NCBI GenBank assembly: GCA_965263165.1
Contig: OZ253584.1
Location: forward strand, 558,001-622,000
Source: SAR202-VII-2 sp965263165
GTDB taxonomy: Bacteria; Chloroflexota; Dehalococcoidia; Lucifugimonadales; SAR202-VII-2
Direction: 5' to 3'
Length of the DNA: 64,000 bases
Made by a program: the position numbers and the translations under genes. Below are positions 25,913-34,741 of this stretch, one piece after another; positions within the stretch are counted from its first letter, which is position 1, and every line of letters begins with the position of its first letter. The notes beneath the pieces were generated by a model, which saw nothing but the letters and a program-made list of their open reading frames with translations, was not told where the DNA came from and made no database searches.

Positions 25913-27996
25913 GCCTCCTTCGGCGAGACTATCATGTTCAGGTATTCATCGACGGCGCCCTTCTGGTCTCCATCGATGACGATGGTCGTGATCGGCGTTT
26001 CGATGATGGCCGGTCCCGGCACAACGTTGCCCGGCTCCAGCTTCTCGAAGTCGAACACGTCCAAGCTGACGGACCGCCGGTGAAGGATGACATCGCGGCG
26101 CTCTTTCACCGCCACCGATGGGTCGGCGGAGCCCATGGCCCTTTTGGTCAGGGAAGGCTTGGCGATGCGCCCGCGCGCCTCAACGCTGAAGGAGATCACC
26201 TGAATGCCCGACTCTCGGAAGGACGAGCCGACGCCGTAGGCGCGCTCGTAGTAGACCTCAAAGTCGTCGTAGAGCTTTTCTAGATCATTCTCACCCAGGG
26301 TTCCGCCCTGGCACGGGACTCGCACCTCGTGGACCTGGCGCAGGTGACGCATGTCCACGTATCGAACCAACTCAATGTCGCCTTCCCTGAAGCCATCCTT
26401 CCGCAGGTCTTCAATAGCCCGCGCCTCAAGCTCCGCGAGGACGCCGTTGAAGGCTGCCGGGTCGACGGGAACCTTCATGGGCGATCCCAGGTGATAGGTG
26501 CGGACCATGTCAGAAGCCAGTGCCCCCATTGCGGAATGCACGGATGCGGAGGCTGGCACGATGATGGCCTGGGCCTCGCGGCCGTAGTCGTAGGCGTGGA
26601 CAGGGCCTGCGCCACCGTAGGCGAAAAGGACGCAGAGCCTGGGGTCATAGCCCTTGCCCACCGTGGTGCTGCGAATGAGGTCAGCCATATGAGCGTTGAC
26701 GATATCGTGTATTCCCGCGGCCGCCTCCATCACGTCCATGCCAAGGGGGTCGGCCACGTGGGTCTTTATCGCCTGATAGGCCTTGTCTCGCTCCAGCTTC
26801 TTCCTTCCACCCAGGAAGTAGTCCGGGTTGAGGTAGCCCAAGACCACGTTGGCGTCCGTAACCGTGGGCAACGCGCCGCCAGCGCCGTAGCAGGCGGGCC
26901 CCGGGTCGGCGCCCGCCGACTGGGGACCAACGCGCAAACGGTTGATGACGGGCTCGATCCAGGCGATGCTGCCGGCCCCAGCGCCGATGGAGTCCACGGC
27001 CACCATGGGAATCATCAGGCTGTACTGAGCAACGATGGACTCAATAGCCGGCTCGGCGACGCCGCCGTAGATCAGGCCTACGTCGAAACTGGTGCCACCC
27101 ATGTCCGTCGTGATGACGTTCTCATAACCCAGCAGGCCCGCTAGATACTGGGACCCGATGACGCCAGCCACGGGGCCGGAGTGGATCATGCTCACCGGCT
27201 GGCGCGCCGCCTGTTCGGCGCTGAGCACCCCGCCACCGGCCTGCATGACCAGCGGGGGCTGCTTGAAACCGGCGCTTCGCAGGCCGCTCTCCAAATTGCT
27301 GAGGTAGCGGGATATCATCGGTCCGAGGTAGGTGTTGATCGCGGTCGTGGCCGTGCGCTCGTACTCTCCCTGAAGGGGAACGAGGTCGCTGGAGATGGTG
27401 ACGTAGAGGTCGGGGTAGAGGTCTTGGATGATCTGCTTTATCTCGCGCTCATGGGCGGGATTGCGATGCGACCAAAGCAAGCAGACCGCTATCGCCTCCA
27501 CGCCTTCGGCGGCGAGGGATTTCACCGCCGCCACCGCTCCCTCATGGTCGAGTTTCACCACCTCCGAGCCTTTGTAATCCACCCGCTCGTGGACGCCGCG
27601 GATCAGCGACTTGGGAACCAGGGGGGGCGGCTTGGCGCTTTTGACCTGCCTCTTGAGCACTGCCTCGCCCAGGCCGGCGTACTTCCCCATAATCCGCATG
27701 ACAATGATCGTGTCTTCAAACCCTACGGTGGTGATCAGGCCCGTCTTTGCGCCCGAGCGAGTGATCATCGCGTTCGTGGCGGTGGTGGCACCGTGAGAGA
27801 AGAGGACGCTCTGGCTGAGCAGGTCATGGAGTTCCATGCCCATGGACTCGGCGGTCACATTGATCGACTCCAGGATGCCCTGAGAGTAGTCAGCGGGCGT
27901 GGACGGGGCCTTGCCCACAACCGTGGCGCCCGTCTCGTCCATCACAACGCAGTCCGTGAACGTGCCACCCGTGTCGATTCCGATGTAATACGACAC
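25909..27996 (-). CDS. hyuA: HyuA-type carboxylase/hydantoinase subunit
   Basis: The 695-residue protein is a full-length HyuA ATPase, with GIDTGGTFTDCV at residues 5-16, TDMGGTSFDVGLI in the middle and FAYGGAGPVHA toward the C-terminal half. It begins a transcription unit (own promoter at 28103-28131) that continues into hyuB, the zinc-ribbon gene and the LIV-type transporter. It is closely similar to the HyuA at 32.2-34.3 kb. In acetophenone carboxylase two HyuA-like subunits work with HyuB-like and gamma-like subunits, and the gene content here would fit such a complex. Confidence 0.9.
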   Translation of the reverse strand: MSYYIGIDTGGTFTDCVVMDETGATVVGKAPSTPADYSQGILESINVTAESMGMELHDLLSQSVLFSHGATTATNAMITRSGAKTGLITTVGFEDTIIVMRIMGKYAGLGEAVLKRQVKSAKPPPLVPKSLIRGVHERVDYKGSEVVKLDHEGAVAAVKSLAAEGVEAIAVCLLWSHRNPAHEREIKQIIQDLYPDLYVTISSDLVPLQGEYERTATTAINTYLGPMISRYLSNLESGLRSAGFKQPPLVMQAGGGVLSAEQAARQPVSMIHSGPVAGVIGSQYLAGLLGYENVITTDMGGTSFDVGLIYGGVAEPAIESIVAQYSLMIPMVAVDSIGAGAGSIAWIEPVINRLRVGPQSAGADPGPACYGAGGALPTVTDANVVLGYLNPDYFLGGRKKLERDKAYQAIKTHVADPLGMDVMEAAAGIHDIVNAHMADLIRSTTVGKGYDPRLCVLFAYGGAGPVHAYDYGREAQAIIVPASASVHSAMGALASDMVRTYHLGSPMKVPVDPAAFNGVLAELEARAIEDLRKDGFREGDIELVRYVDMRHLRQVHEVRVPCQGGTLGENDLEKLYDDFEVYYERAYGVGSSFRESGIQVISFSVEARGRIAKPSLTKRAMGSADPSVAVKERRDVILHRRSVSLDVFDFEKLEPGNVVPGPAIIETPITTIVIDGDQKGAVDEYLNMIVSPKEA

Positions 27997-28066
27997 AATC
28001 CTCCTTCCCCGGCGCCCCCAGATGGAGCGCTATGAAGTGAACAAGACGAATGCCCAATGCTGAAGG

Positions 28067-28092
28067 CGCGCCTCCCGTTTGCAGGAGGCGCG
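28067..28092 (-). promoter_or_regulatory. leader hairpin of the hyuA-liv operon
   Basis: A 9-bp perfect stem (CGCGCCTCC/GGAGGCGCG, loop of 8) lies just after the predicted transcription start and about 70 bases before hyuA. It could stabilise the leader or act as an attenuator; no T-tract follows it. Confidence 0.45.
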
Positions 28093-28102
28093 ACAGCCAC
28101 AG

Positions 28103-28131
28103 AGTATGCATACGCTTGCGGTTCTTGTCAA
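28103..28131 (-). promoter_or_regulatory. sigma70-like promoter for hyuA-hyuB-zinc ribbon-liv operon
   Basis: On the minus strand a perfect TTGACA (28131-28126) and CATACT (28108-28103) are 17 bases apart, in the 252-base gap between two hyu transcription units. Confidence 0.62.
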
Positions 28132-28248
28132 GGCGAGATTCGTCTTGGCGTCGGGGTCGGCGGCGAGAGAACGGCCATGATGGTAAATCGTCGCCAAGAG
28201 ACCGCGCCAGAGCGTATCTCGAAGCAATGTTGAGGCAATGTTAAAACG

Positions 28249-30123
28249 TTAAGAAGAGGCCCTGGGCGTCCTCAGCCGTTCCTCTTTGATGGACTTCCGT
28301 AGAGCGCTGGTCGCCGCCTCGTCCACATTCAGCGTGACTGGTTCCAGCACTACACCGTAGACATCGCGGGCGGTCTCCTGTGACACATTGCTGTCGGCAA
28401 CGTCTGCTCGCACCCTCTCGGGGTCCCGGTCCAGGGGATCGCCGTAACCTCCGCCTCCGTGGGTGATATGCACGAGCATATCGCCTTCATTGACCATGGT
28501 GACGCCGACGGCTCGGAGCTTCTCCTCTTCTCCGCCCGCCAGCTCGTCCAGCCCCTGAGGAGTCCTGCCTCCCTGCATGAGGTCAAGGACATTGGTACCC
28601 CGCCTGATGGCCATGTACCAGTTCGCCGCTGGGTAGCCCCCTGAAATGCCGTGGGTCACCGGCGTGTTGGCCCCCCGCCCCAGGTGAGGCACCACCATGT
28701 TGTGCAGCGGCGCGTCGTGGAGCACCACGGCATACTCCACGGCGTTGCCTCCTCGCCACTTGCCGTGGCCGCCCGTGTCCGGGGCTTCTCGCATATAGAG
28801 GAATAGGACCGGCAGGTCGTATTCGTTCGTCTCGGTGTTGGGCATCATGTACTCGGGAATGTAGAGGTTCCCCGCGGTGTTGACTCCGTCTGCGTAGGAC
28901 CGGGCGCCGGCGCCGGCACCGCCGGCCTGCATGATGGGCTGGACGCGGAAATCCCCAAACTGATTGACGGCGGCGAAGACATAACATCCGCCGCAGACGC
29001 CCCACATGGCGGTCAGGTCCTGATCGAAGCCGGGCGAGGCCATCAGCATCCTGGCAGCCAGCACCGTGGTGCCACCCATCACCGCATCCGCGGCCCCAAT
29101 AGTTCCCAGCGAAGTGGGCGCCGGCGGTACCGGATTGATGAGAGTTCCTTCGGGAGCGATGACGTCGATGACGTCGATGATGCCCTGCGACCAGGGAATG
29201 TCGTAGCCAATCATCACAGCCAGGGCGCCAAAGATTGCCGCCTTGGCCCCGCGGACGCCGCAGTTGATGAAGCTGGGCGCCTGCTCGCTGGCGCCGGTGA
29301 GATCGAATGTAATGGTGTCGTCTTTCTTCGTCAGTTTCATCGGAATCTCGTAGATTCTGTCCGTCCGTCCGTCCTCGTCATAGTAAATACGAGTGGACCA
29401 GGAGCCGTCCGACAACTCCCGAAGCCGCGCCCGCATGCGAGCCTCAGCGGAGGTAATGATCTCCTCGCTGAGGGCGTTGTAGGTTTCCATCCCGTGCTCT
29501 TCGATCATCTCCAAGAGACGCTGGGCTGCCACCTGCCCACAGGCGACCATGCCGCGGATGTCCAAAAAGACCATGCCGGGATCCCGCACCATGTTGCGGA
29601 TCATCTCCCACAGGTCCTGGCGGATGACGCCCCGGTCCACCAGCTTGACTCCGGGCAGCCTTAGGCCTTCCTGCCAACAGTCTTCCGCCCTGGGGGAAAT
29701 GCTGCCCGGGTCCACGCCCCCGATGTCCACAAGGTGGGTCATGGCGCCGGACCAGGCCACCAGCTCCCCCTTGTAGAAGATAGGGGAAACCACGTACATG
29801 TCCGGAGCGTGCACGGAGCAGATGAAGGGGTCATTCATGAGGAAGGCGTCGCCTTCGTGGATGCCCGGGTTGTCCGTGTAGTTCTCCATGATGTACTGGA
29901 TGGCGTAGGGGAGGGTCACCGCGTGGAGGAGCACGCCAGCGCTGCTCATCAGCAGCTTGCTGTCTGCCCGGCACACCGCCGTGATGAAGTCTCGAGCGTC
30001 CGTGGTGATGGGCGATCCTGTGACGCGCGAGAGGGTCAGCCCCATCTCGTTGGTGATCTGCCAGAGCTTATGCTCCAGCACCTCAAGGGTGACGGGGTCC
30101 AGCTTCGTTACGGGTTGCGTCAT
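28249..30123 (-). CDS. hyuB: HyuB-type carboxylase/hydantoinase subunit (tandem copy 2)
   Basis: The 624-residue HyuB paralogue is nearly collinear with the one immediately upstream (30297-32171): both begin MTQP..KLDPVTLEVLEHKLWQIT and share MNDPxICSVHAPD, SINCGxRGAKA-type and THGGGGYGDPLDRDP segments. The ATG has AGGAGG 8 bases upstream. It follows the first HyuB by 173 bases and has no HyuA of its own in the same unit, so it is either an extra or an alternative beta-type subunit for the shared HyuA. Confidence 0.9.
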   Translation of the reverse strand: MTQPVTKLDPVTLEVLEHKLWQITNEMGLTLSRVTGSPITTDARDFITAVCRADSKLLMSSAGVLLHAVTLPYAIQYIMENYTDNPGIHEGDAFLMNDPFICSVHAPDMYVVSPIFYKGELVAWSGAMTHLVDIGGVDPGSISPRAEDCWQEGLRLPGVKLVDRGVIRQDLWEMIRNMVRDPGMVFLDIRGMVACGQVAAQRLLEMIEEHGMETYNALSEEIITSAEARMRARLRELSDGSWSTRIYYDEDGRTDRIYEIPMKLTKKDDTITFDLTGASEQAPSFINCGVRGAKAAIFGALAVMIGYDIPWSQGIIDVIDVIAPEGTLINPVPPAPTSLGTIGAADAVMGGTTVLAARMLMASPGFDQDLTAMWGVCGGCYVFAAVNQFGDFRVQPIMQAGGAGAGARSYADGVNTAGNLYIPEYMMPNTETNEYDLPVLFLYMREAPDTGGHGKWRGGNAVEYAVVLHDAPLHNMVVPHLGRGANTPVTHGISGGYPAANWYMAIRRGTNVLDLMQGGRTPQGLDELAGGEEEKLRAVGVTMVNEGDMLVHITHGGGGYGDPLDRDPERVRADVADSNVSQETARDVYGVVLEPVTLNVDEAATSALRKSIKEERLRTPRASS

Positions 30124-30296
30124 AGCGCTCCTCCTGTAAAGCCCTCGGTCGCATGATCGAATCGCTTCTTCTCACCTTCGCGGGGCCCGCGTTTCACTCG
30201 CCTCACCGGCTTCTCTGCCCATTCGGCCTCCTGTGACGGTGACGGCGGGGGGCCACAGGTCCACCTCAGTCGCCAAGGATTCACCTCTGGGAGATC

Positions 30297-32171
30297 TTAG
30301 CTCCCTGCCGGCGCCGCCTTCAGCCTGTCCTCTCGGATCTTCCTGCGGAGCGCCTCAGTCTGCAGGTCGTCGACCCCGTGGGTGTCCGGGTCGATTGCGA
30401 CGCCATAGATGTCTCGAGCGGCGCCCAGCGAGACGTGAAGCTCCTCCACGTCTCGCTGGACGAGGGCGGGGTCCCGGTCCAGCGGGTCGCCGTACCCTCC
30501 CCCGCCGTGCGTGGCGAAGAACACCACGTCCCCATCGTTGACGAAGGTAACGCCCAGGGAAGTCAGGCGCTCAATCTCGCCCTCCACTTCCTCGGGGTGC
30601 ATGGGGATTGCGCCCCCCCGCAGCATGTCGTTGACGTTGGTTCCCTGCTTGACGGCCATGAAGTAGTTAGCCGCTGGATAGCCGCCGAACAGGCCGGAGG
30701 TCAGTGGCGTCCTTGATCCCCGTCCCAAACGAGGTGCAACGGCCTGCTTGAAGGGGGCGTCGTGGAGGGTAAGGGCGTATTCCACAGAGTCTCCGCCCCT
30801 CCACTTGCCCGCGCCGCCGGTGTCCATGCCCTCCCGGAAGTAGAGGAACATGATGGGTAGGTCGAACTCGTTGGTCTCAGCGTTGGGAATGACGTAAGCC
30901 GGAACGTAGAGCAGGCCGGCGCTATGCACCCCGTCGTTGTTGAAGCGGGCGCCGGCGCCGGCGCCGCCCGCCTGCATGAGGGGCTGGACTCGGAAGTCGC
31001 CGAACTGATTGACCGCAGCGACGACAAAGGTGCCGCAGCCAGGGCCCCATGTCGCAGAGAGGTCTCCTTCGAAGCCCGGCGAGGCCATGAGCATCTTCGC
31101 CACAACCTCTTGGGTGGCGCACATCACCGCTTCCGAGGCGGCGATGGTGCCGAGTGACGTGGGCGCAGGGGGCCGCGGGTTTACGATGCTGCCCTCTGGA
31201 GCGACAACGTCTATGCAGTCGATAATGCCCTGGGTCCACGGAATGTCGTAAGCGATGAGCGTGGCCAGGGCACCGAACACGCCTGCCTTGGCGCCCCGTA
31301 TCCCGCAGTTGATGAAGCTGGGCGCCTGCTCGCTTGCGCCGGTCAGGTCGAAGGTGATGGTGTCATCCTTCTTGGTCATCTTGAGGGGAATTTGGTAAAT
31401 CCGGTCCGTCTTGCCGTCCTCGTCGTAATACATGCGGGTGGACCATGTCCCGTCCGCCAGCTCTCGGAGCCGGGCGCGCATCCGCGCCTCGGAGGAGACG
31501 ATGATCTCCTCACCGAGCGCCTTATAAACCTCAAGGCCGCTGTCGTCGATCATCTCTGCGAGGCGTTGGGCTGCAACGCGGCCGCAGGCGATCATGCCCC
31601 GGATATCCAGGAACACCATGCCAGGGTCCCGTACCATGTTGCGGATCATCTCCCACAGGTCTTGCCGTATTTCGCCTCGCTCTACTAGCTTGAGGCCGGG
31701 GAGGCGTAGACCCTCCTGCCAGCAGTCCTCCGCCCGCGGAGACATGCCGCCCGGGTCGATCCCGCCGATGTCCACTAGGTGGGTCATCGCCCCCGACCAC
31801 GCGATCAGTTCGCCGTTGTAGTGGATGGGCGCCACGATGTACAGGTCCGGCGCATGCACCGAGCAAATGTAGGGGTCGTTCATGAGAAACGCATCCCCCT
31901 CGAAGATGCCCGGATTGTTGCTGTACGTTTCAGTGATGTACTGGATTGCGTAGGGCAGAGTCACCGAATGCAACAGGACACCGGCGCTCCCCATGAGCAA
32001 CTTGCTGTCGGCGCGGCACAGGGCAGTGATGTAGTCCTTCGCGTCCGTGGTAATAGGGGATCCTGTGACCCGCGTGAGGGTCAGGCCCATCTCGTCCGTG
32101 ATTTGCCAGAGCTTATGCTCCAAGACCTCAAGAGTAACGGGGTCCAACTTGGCGCCGGGTTGCGTCATCAC
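30297..32171 (-). CDS. hyuB: HyuB-type carboxylase/hydantoinase subunit (tandem copy 1)
   Basis: The 624-residue full-length HyuB overlaps the stop of hyuA by four bases (ATGA) and so is its obligate partner. Family segments are MNDPYICSVHAPD, QEGLRLPGLKL and FATHGGGGYGDPLDR. The strong similarity to the following HyuB (28249-30123) along the whole length indicates a tandem duplication within the operon followed by divergence. Confidence 0.9.
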   Translation of the reverse strand: MMTQPGAKLDPVTLEVLEHKLWQITDEMGLTLTRVTGSPITTDAKDYITALCRADSKLLMGSAGVLLHSVTLPYAIQYITETYSNNPGIFEGDAFLMNDPYICSVHAPDLYIVAPIHYNGELIAWSGAMTHLVDIGGIDPGGMSPRAEDCWQEGLRLPGLKLVERGEIRQDLWEMIRNMVRDPGMVFLDIRGMIACGRVAAQRLAEMIDDSGLEVYKALGEEIIVSSEARMRARLRELADGTWSTRMYYDEDGKTDRIYQIPLKMTKKDDTITFDLTGASEQAPSFINCGIRGAKAGVFGALATLIAYDIPWTQGIIDCIDVVAPEGSIVNPRPPAPTSLGTIAASEAVMCATQEVVAKMLMASPGFEGDLSATWGPGCGTFVVAAVNQFGDFRVQPLMQAGGAGAGARFNNDGVHSAGLLYVPAYVIPNAETNEFDLPIMFLYFREGMDTGGAGKWRGGDSVEYALTLHDAPFKQAVAPRLGRGSRTPLTSGLFGGYPAANYFMAVKQGTNVNDMLRGGAIPMHPEEVEGEIERLTSLGVTFVNDGDVVFFATHGGGGYGDPLDRDPALVQRDVEELHVSLGAARDIYGVAIDPDTHGVDDLQTEALRRKIREDRLKAAPAGS

Positions 32172-34255
32172 GCCTCCTTCGAGCGGATGATGATGTTGAG
32201 AAACTCGTCAAGAGAAGCACGCTGGCTGACGTCGATGATCACAGTCGTGATGGGTGTCTCGACGACGGCTGGCCCGTCAACGACGTTGCCCGCGTGGAGC
32301 CGCTCGTAGTCGTAGACGTTGACGTCGAAGCGCTCGAGGTTCAAGACAATGTCCCGCTGTCCCTTGATCGCTCCCAGTGAGTCTGCTGAACCCATCGGTT
32401 CCCGGGCCAAGGTGGGCTTGACGATACGGCCCCTCCCCTCCACCGTGAAGGAGATGAGCTCAACGCCCGCCTCCCGGAACGCAGAGCCCTTGCCGTACAG
32501 CCGCTCGTAGTTCTCCTCGAAGTCTTCATTGAGGCGCTCGAGGTCTTCTTCGTTGAGGTCGCCACTCTTGCAGGGAACCCTGACCTCGTGTATCTGGCGC
32601 ATGTGCCGCATATCCACGTAACGGGTGAGCGTGACGTCATCGTCCTTGAAGCCATCCCGCCGCAGGTCTTCAATGGCCCGCGATTCCAGCCCCGAAAAGA
32701 CGCCGTTGAACCGGTCTGGCTCCACCGGCGCCTTCATTGGCGAGCCGAGCTGGTACGTCCGAACGATGTCCGACGCCAGCGCGCCCATGGCCGAGTGCAC
32801 GGGTGCCGCCGACGGCACGATGATAGCCTGGGCCTCTTTGCCGTAGGCGTGGGCGTGGACAGGCCCAGCGCCGCCGTAGGCGAATAAGACGCAACGACGG
32901 GGGTCATAGCCCTTGCCCACGGTGACGCTCCGTATCAGATCCGACATGTGGGAGTTGACGATACGGTGGATGCCCGCCGCCGCCTCAATGACATCCATAC
33001 CCAGCGGGTCAGCGACCTTCGTCTTGATGGCTTCGTACGCCTTCTCCCTGTTCAGCCTACGGCGCCCGCCCAAGAAGTTGTCGGGGTTCAGGTAGCCCAA
33101 CACCAAGTCTGCGTCGGTGACGGTGGGCTCTGTGCCGCCGGCGTCGTAGCAGACCGGGCCGGGCTCGGCCCCCGCAGACTGGGGGCCTATCCGCAGACGG
33201 TTGACAGATGGCTCGATCCAGGCGATGCTCCCGCCTCCCGCACCGATGGACTCCACGGCAACCATGGGGATGAGCAAGTGGTATTGGGCCACTATCGACT
33301 CAACCGCAGGTTCCGCCACGCCACCATAAATGAGGCCAACATCGAAGCTCGTGCCGCCCATATCCGTGGTGATGACGCTCTCATAGCCTAGGAGGTTGGC
33401 CAGATACTGAGATCCGATGACTCCAGCCACCGGCCCGCTGTGGATCATGCTGACCGGCTGCTTTGCCGCCTGCTCAATGCCTAGGCAGCCGCCGTGAGCC
33501 TGGGCCACCAGCGGGGGGTTGGGATAGCCGGCATCGGCCATGCGCCCTCCCAGCCGCTCCAAGTAGTTGGAGATGAGGGGGCCTAGGAAGGAGTTGATGG
33601 CGGACGTGGCGGTCCGTTCATACTCCCCGAGGAGCGGACAGAGGTCGCTGGATATGGTGACGTAGATGTGTGGGTACATCTCGTTGATGATGTCCCGCAC
33701 GCGCTGCTCGTTGGAAGGGTTGCGCGGCGACCAGAGGAAGGCCACTGCAATGGCCTCCACACCTGCGTCCACCAGGGACTTGGCCGCCTCCCGGACGGCG
33801 TCGTCACTCATGGGGACCACGACCTCGCCCTTGTAGTCCACACGCTCGTGGATGCCTCGGATGAGCGCCTTGGGCACGATGGGCTCGGGCTTCTCCCGCT
33901 GAATCTGGCGCTTGATGGCGGCTTCTCCGAGACCGGCGTACTTACCCATGATCCGCATGATGAGAATCGTGTCCTCGAACCCTGCGGTGGTGATCAAGCC
34001 GGTCTTGGCCCCGCGCCTCGTGACTACTGCATTGGTCGCCGTCGTCGCAGCGTGGGAAAAGAGGATCGAGTCCTTGAGGATTTCCTCTAGGCCCATGCCC
34101 ATGGACTCGGCGGTGACTCGAACAGAATCCAGGATGCCAAGTGAAAAGTCGCCAGGAGTAGAGGGCGACTTGCCGGCGACGACCTTCCCCGTCTCATCCA
34201 TAATGACGCAGTCCGTGAAGGTGCCCCCTGTGTCGATGCCAATGAGGTAAGACAC
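32168..34255 (-). CDS. hyuA: HyuA-type carboxylase/hydantoinase subunit
   Basis: The 695-residue HyuA is the same length as the one at 25909-27996 and similar throughout. It has GIDTGGTFTDCV at residues 5-16, TDMGGTSFDVGLI and FAYGGAGPVHAHAYG. It is the first gene of a hyuA-hyuB-hyuB unit behind the promoter at 34322-34350. Identical lengths and conserved ATGA coupling to hyuB show that the whole hyuA-hyuB pair was duplicated. Confidence 0.9.
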   Translation of the reverse strand: MSYLIGIDTGGTFTDCVIMDETGKVVAGKSPSTPGDFSLGILDSVRVTAESMGMGLEEILKDSILFSHAATTATNAVVTRRGAKTGLITTAGFEDTILIMRIMGKYAGLGEAAIKRQIQREKPEPIVPKALIRGIHERVDYKGEVVVPMSDDAVREAAKSLVDAGVEAIAVAFLWSPRNPSNEQRVRDIINEMYPHIYVTISSDLCPLLGEYERTATSAINSFLGPLISNYLERLGGRMADAGYPNPPLVAQAHGGCLGIEQAAKQPVSMIHSGPVAGVIGSQYLANLLGYESVITTDMGGTSFDVGLIYGGVAEPAVESIVAQYHLLIPMVAVESIGAGGGSIAWIEPSVNRLRIGPQSAGAEPGPVCYDAGGTEPTVTDADLVLGYLNPDNFLGGRRRLNREKAYEAIKTKVADPLGMDVIEAAAGIHRIVNSHMSDLIRSVTVGKGYDPRRCVLFAYGGAGPVHAHAYGKEAQAIIVPSAAPVHSAMGALASDIVRTYQLGSPMKAPVEPDRFNGVFSGLESRAIEDLRRDGFKDDDVTLTRYVDMRHMRQIHEVRVPCKSGDLNEEDLERLNEDFEENYERLYGKGSAFREAGVELISFTVEGRGRIVKPTLAREPMGSADSLGAIKGQRDIVLNLERFDVNVYDYERLHAGNVVDGPAVVETPITTVIIDVSQRASLDEFLNIIIRSKEA

Positions 34256-34321
34256 TATTCCTCCTAACCATCCCAGGCGAGAATCCTGAGGAGCGAATGA
34301 CTCGCTCCTCAGCGCGCCAGT

Positions 34322-34350
34322 CTTTTAGCATATGCGGCGCCATCCGTCAA
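34322..34350 (-). promoter_or_regulatory. sigma70-like promoter for hyuA-hyuB-hyuB
   Basis: On the minus strand TTGACG (34350-34345) and TAAAAG (34327-34322) are 17 bases apart, 66 bases before the hyuA start. Confidence 0.55.
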
Positions 34351-34741
34351 CCGACGGCGAGGTTCCCTAGCGCATATGGGCACGGTCCGATTCGATACTG
34401 CGTAATCAGAATTACAGTGGCATCATGGTTGCGCCTTTCGTAAAAGTCCTACCTACGCCCCCGGGTCGCTCGGGCGGTGGCGATATTCAAAAGCGCGGCG
34501 ATCCCAGCGCCGGGGATGCGCCGCCCTTTGAATCGCATGCGTAGATTCGATACGATAGGCATCACAGGTTCCGCTTTACAGAAGGACTCGGCGGTTGGCA
34601 ACCACGAGAGCGAGCTCAAAGGGTACACTTCGAGAGAAATCGCCGGCGCCCTACCTTCCTCCGCCGGAACCGCGGACCATGGGCAAGCGGTGCTCGCCAG
34701 ATGATGTTCGGGTAGCATTACACCAATCAGGATGAGTCGCT
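34351..34741 (+). other. intergenic stretch with no gene seen
   Basis: About 390 bases between the hyu promoter and the ATP-grasp gene. Short open frames exist on both strands (34477-34704 plus, 34449-34718 minus) but mirror each other and resemble nothing known. The promoter for the ATP-grasp gene should lie here, but I see no convincing hexamer pair. Confidence 0.5.

Noticed and set aside
34449..34718. Short frames in the intergenic region before the ATP-grasp gene
   Set aside because: Opposite-strand mirror frames without ribosome sites, motifs or similarity that I recognise.
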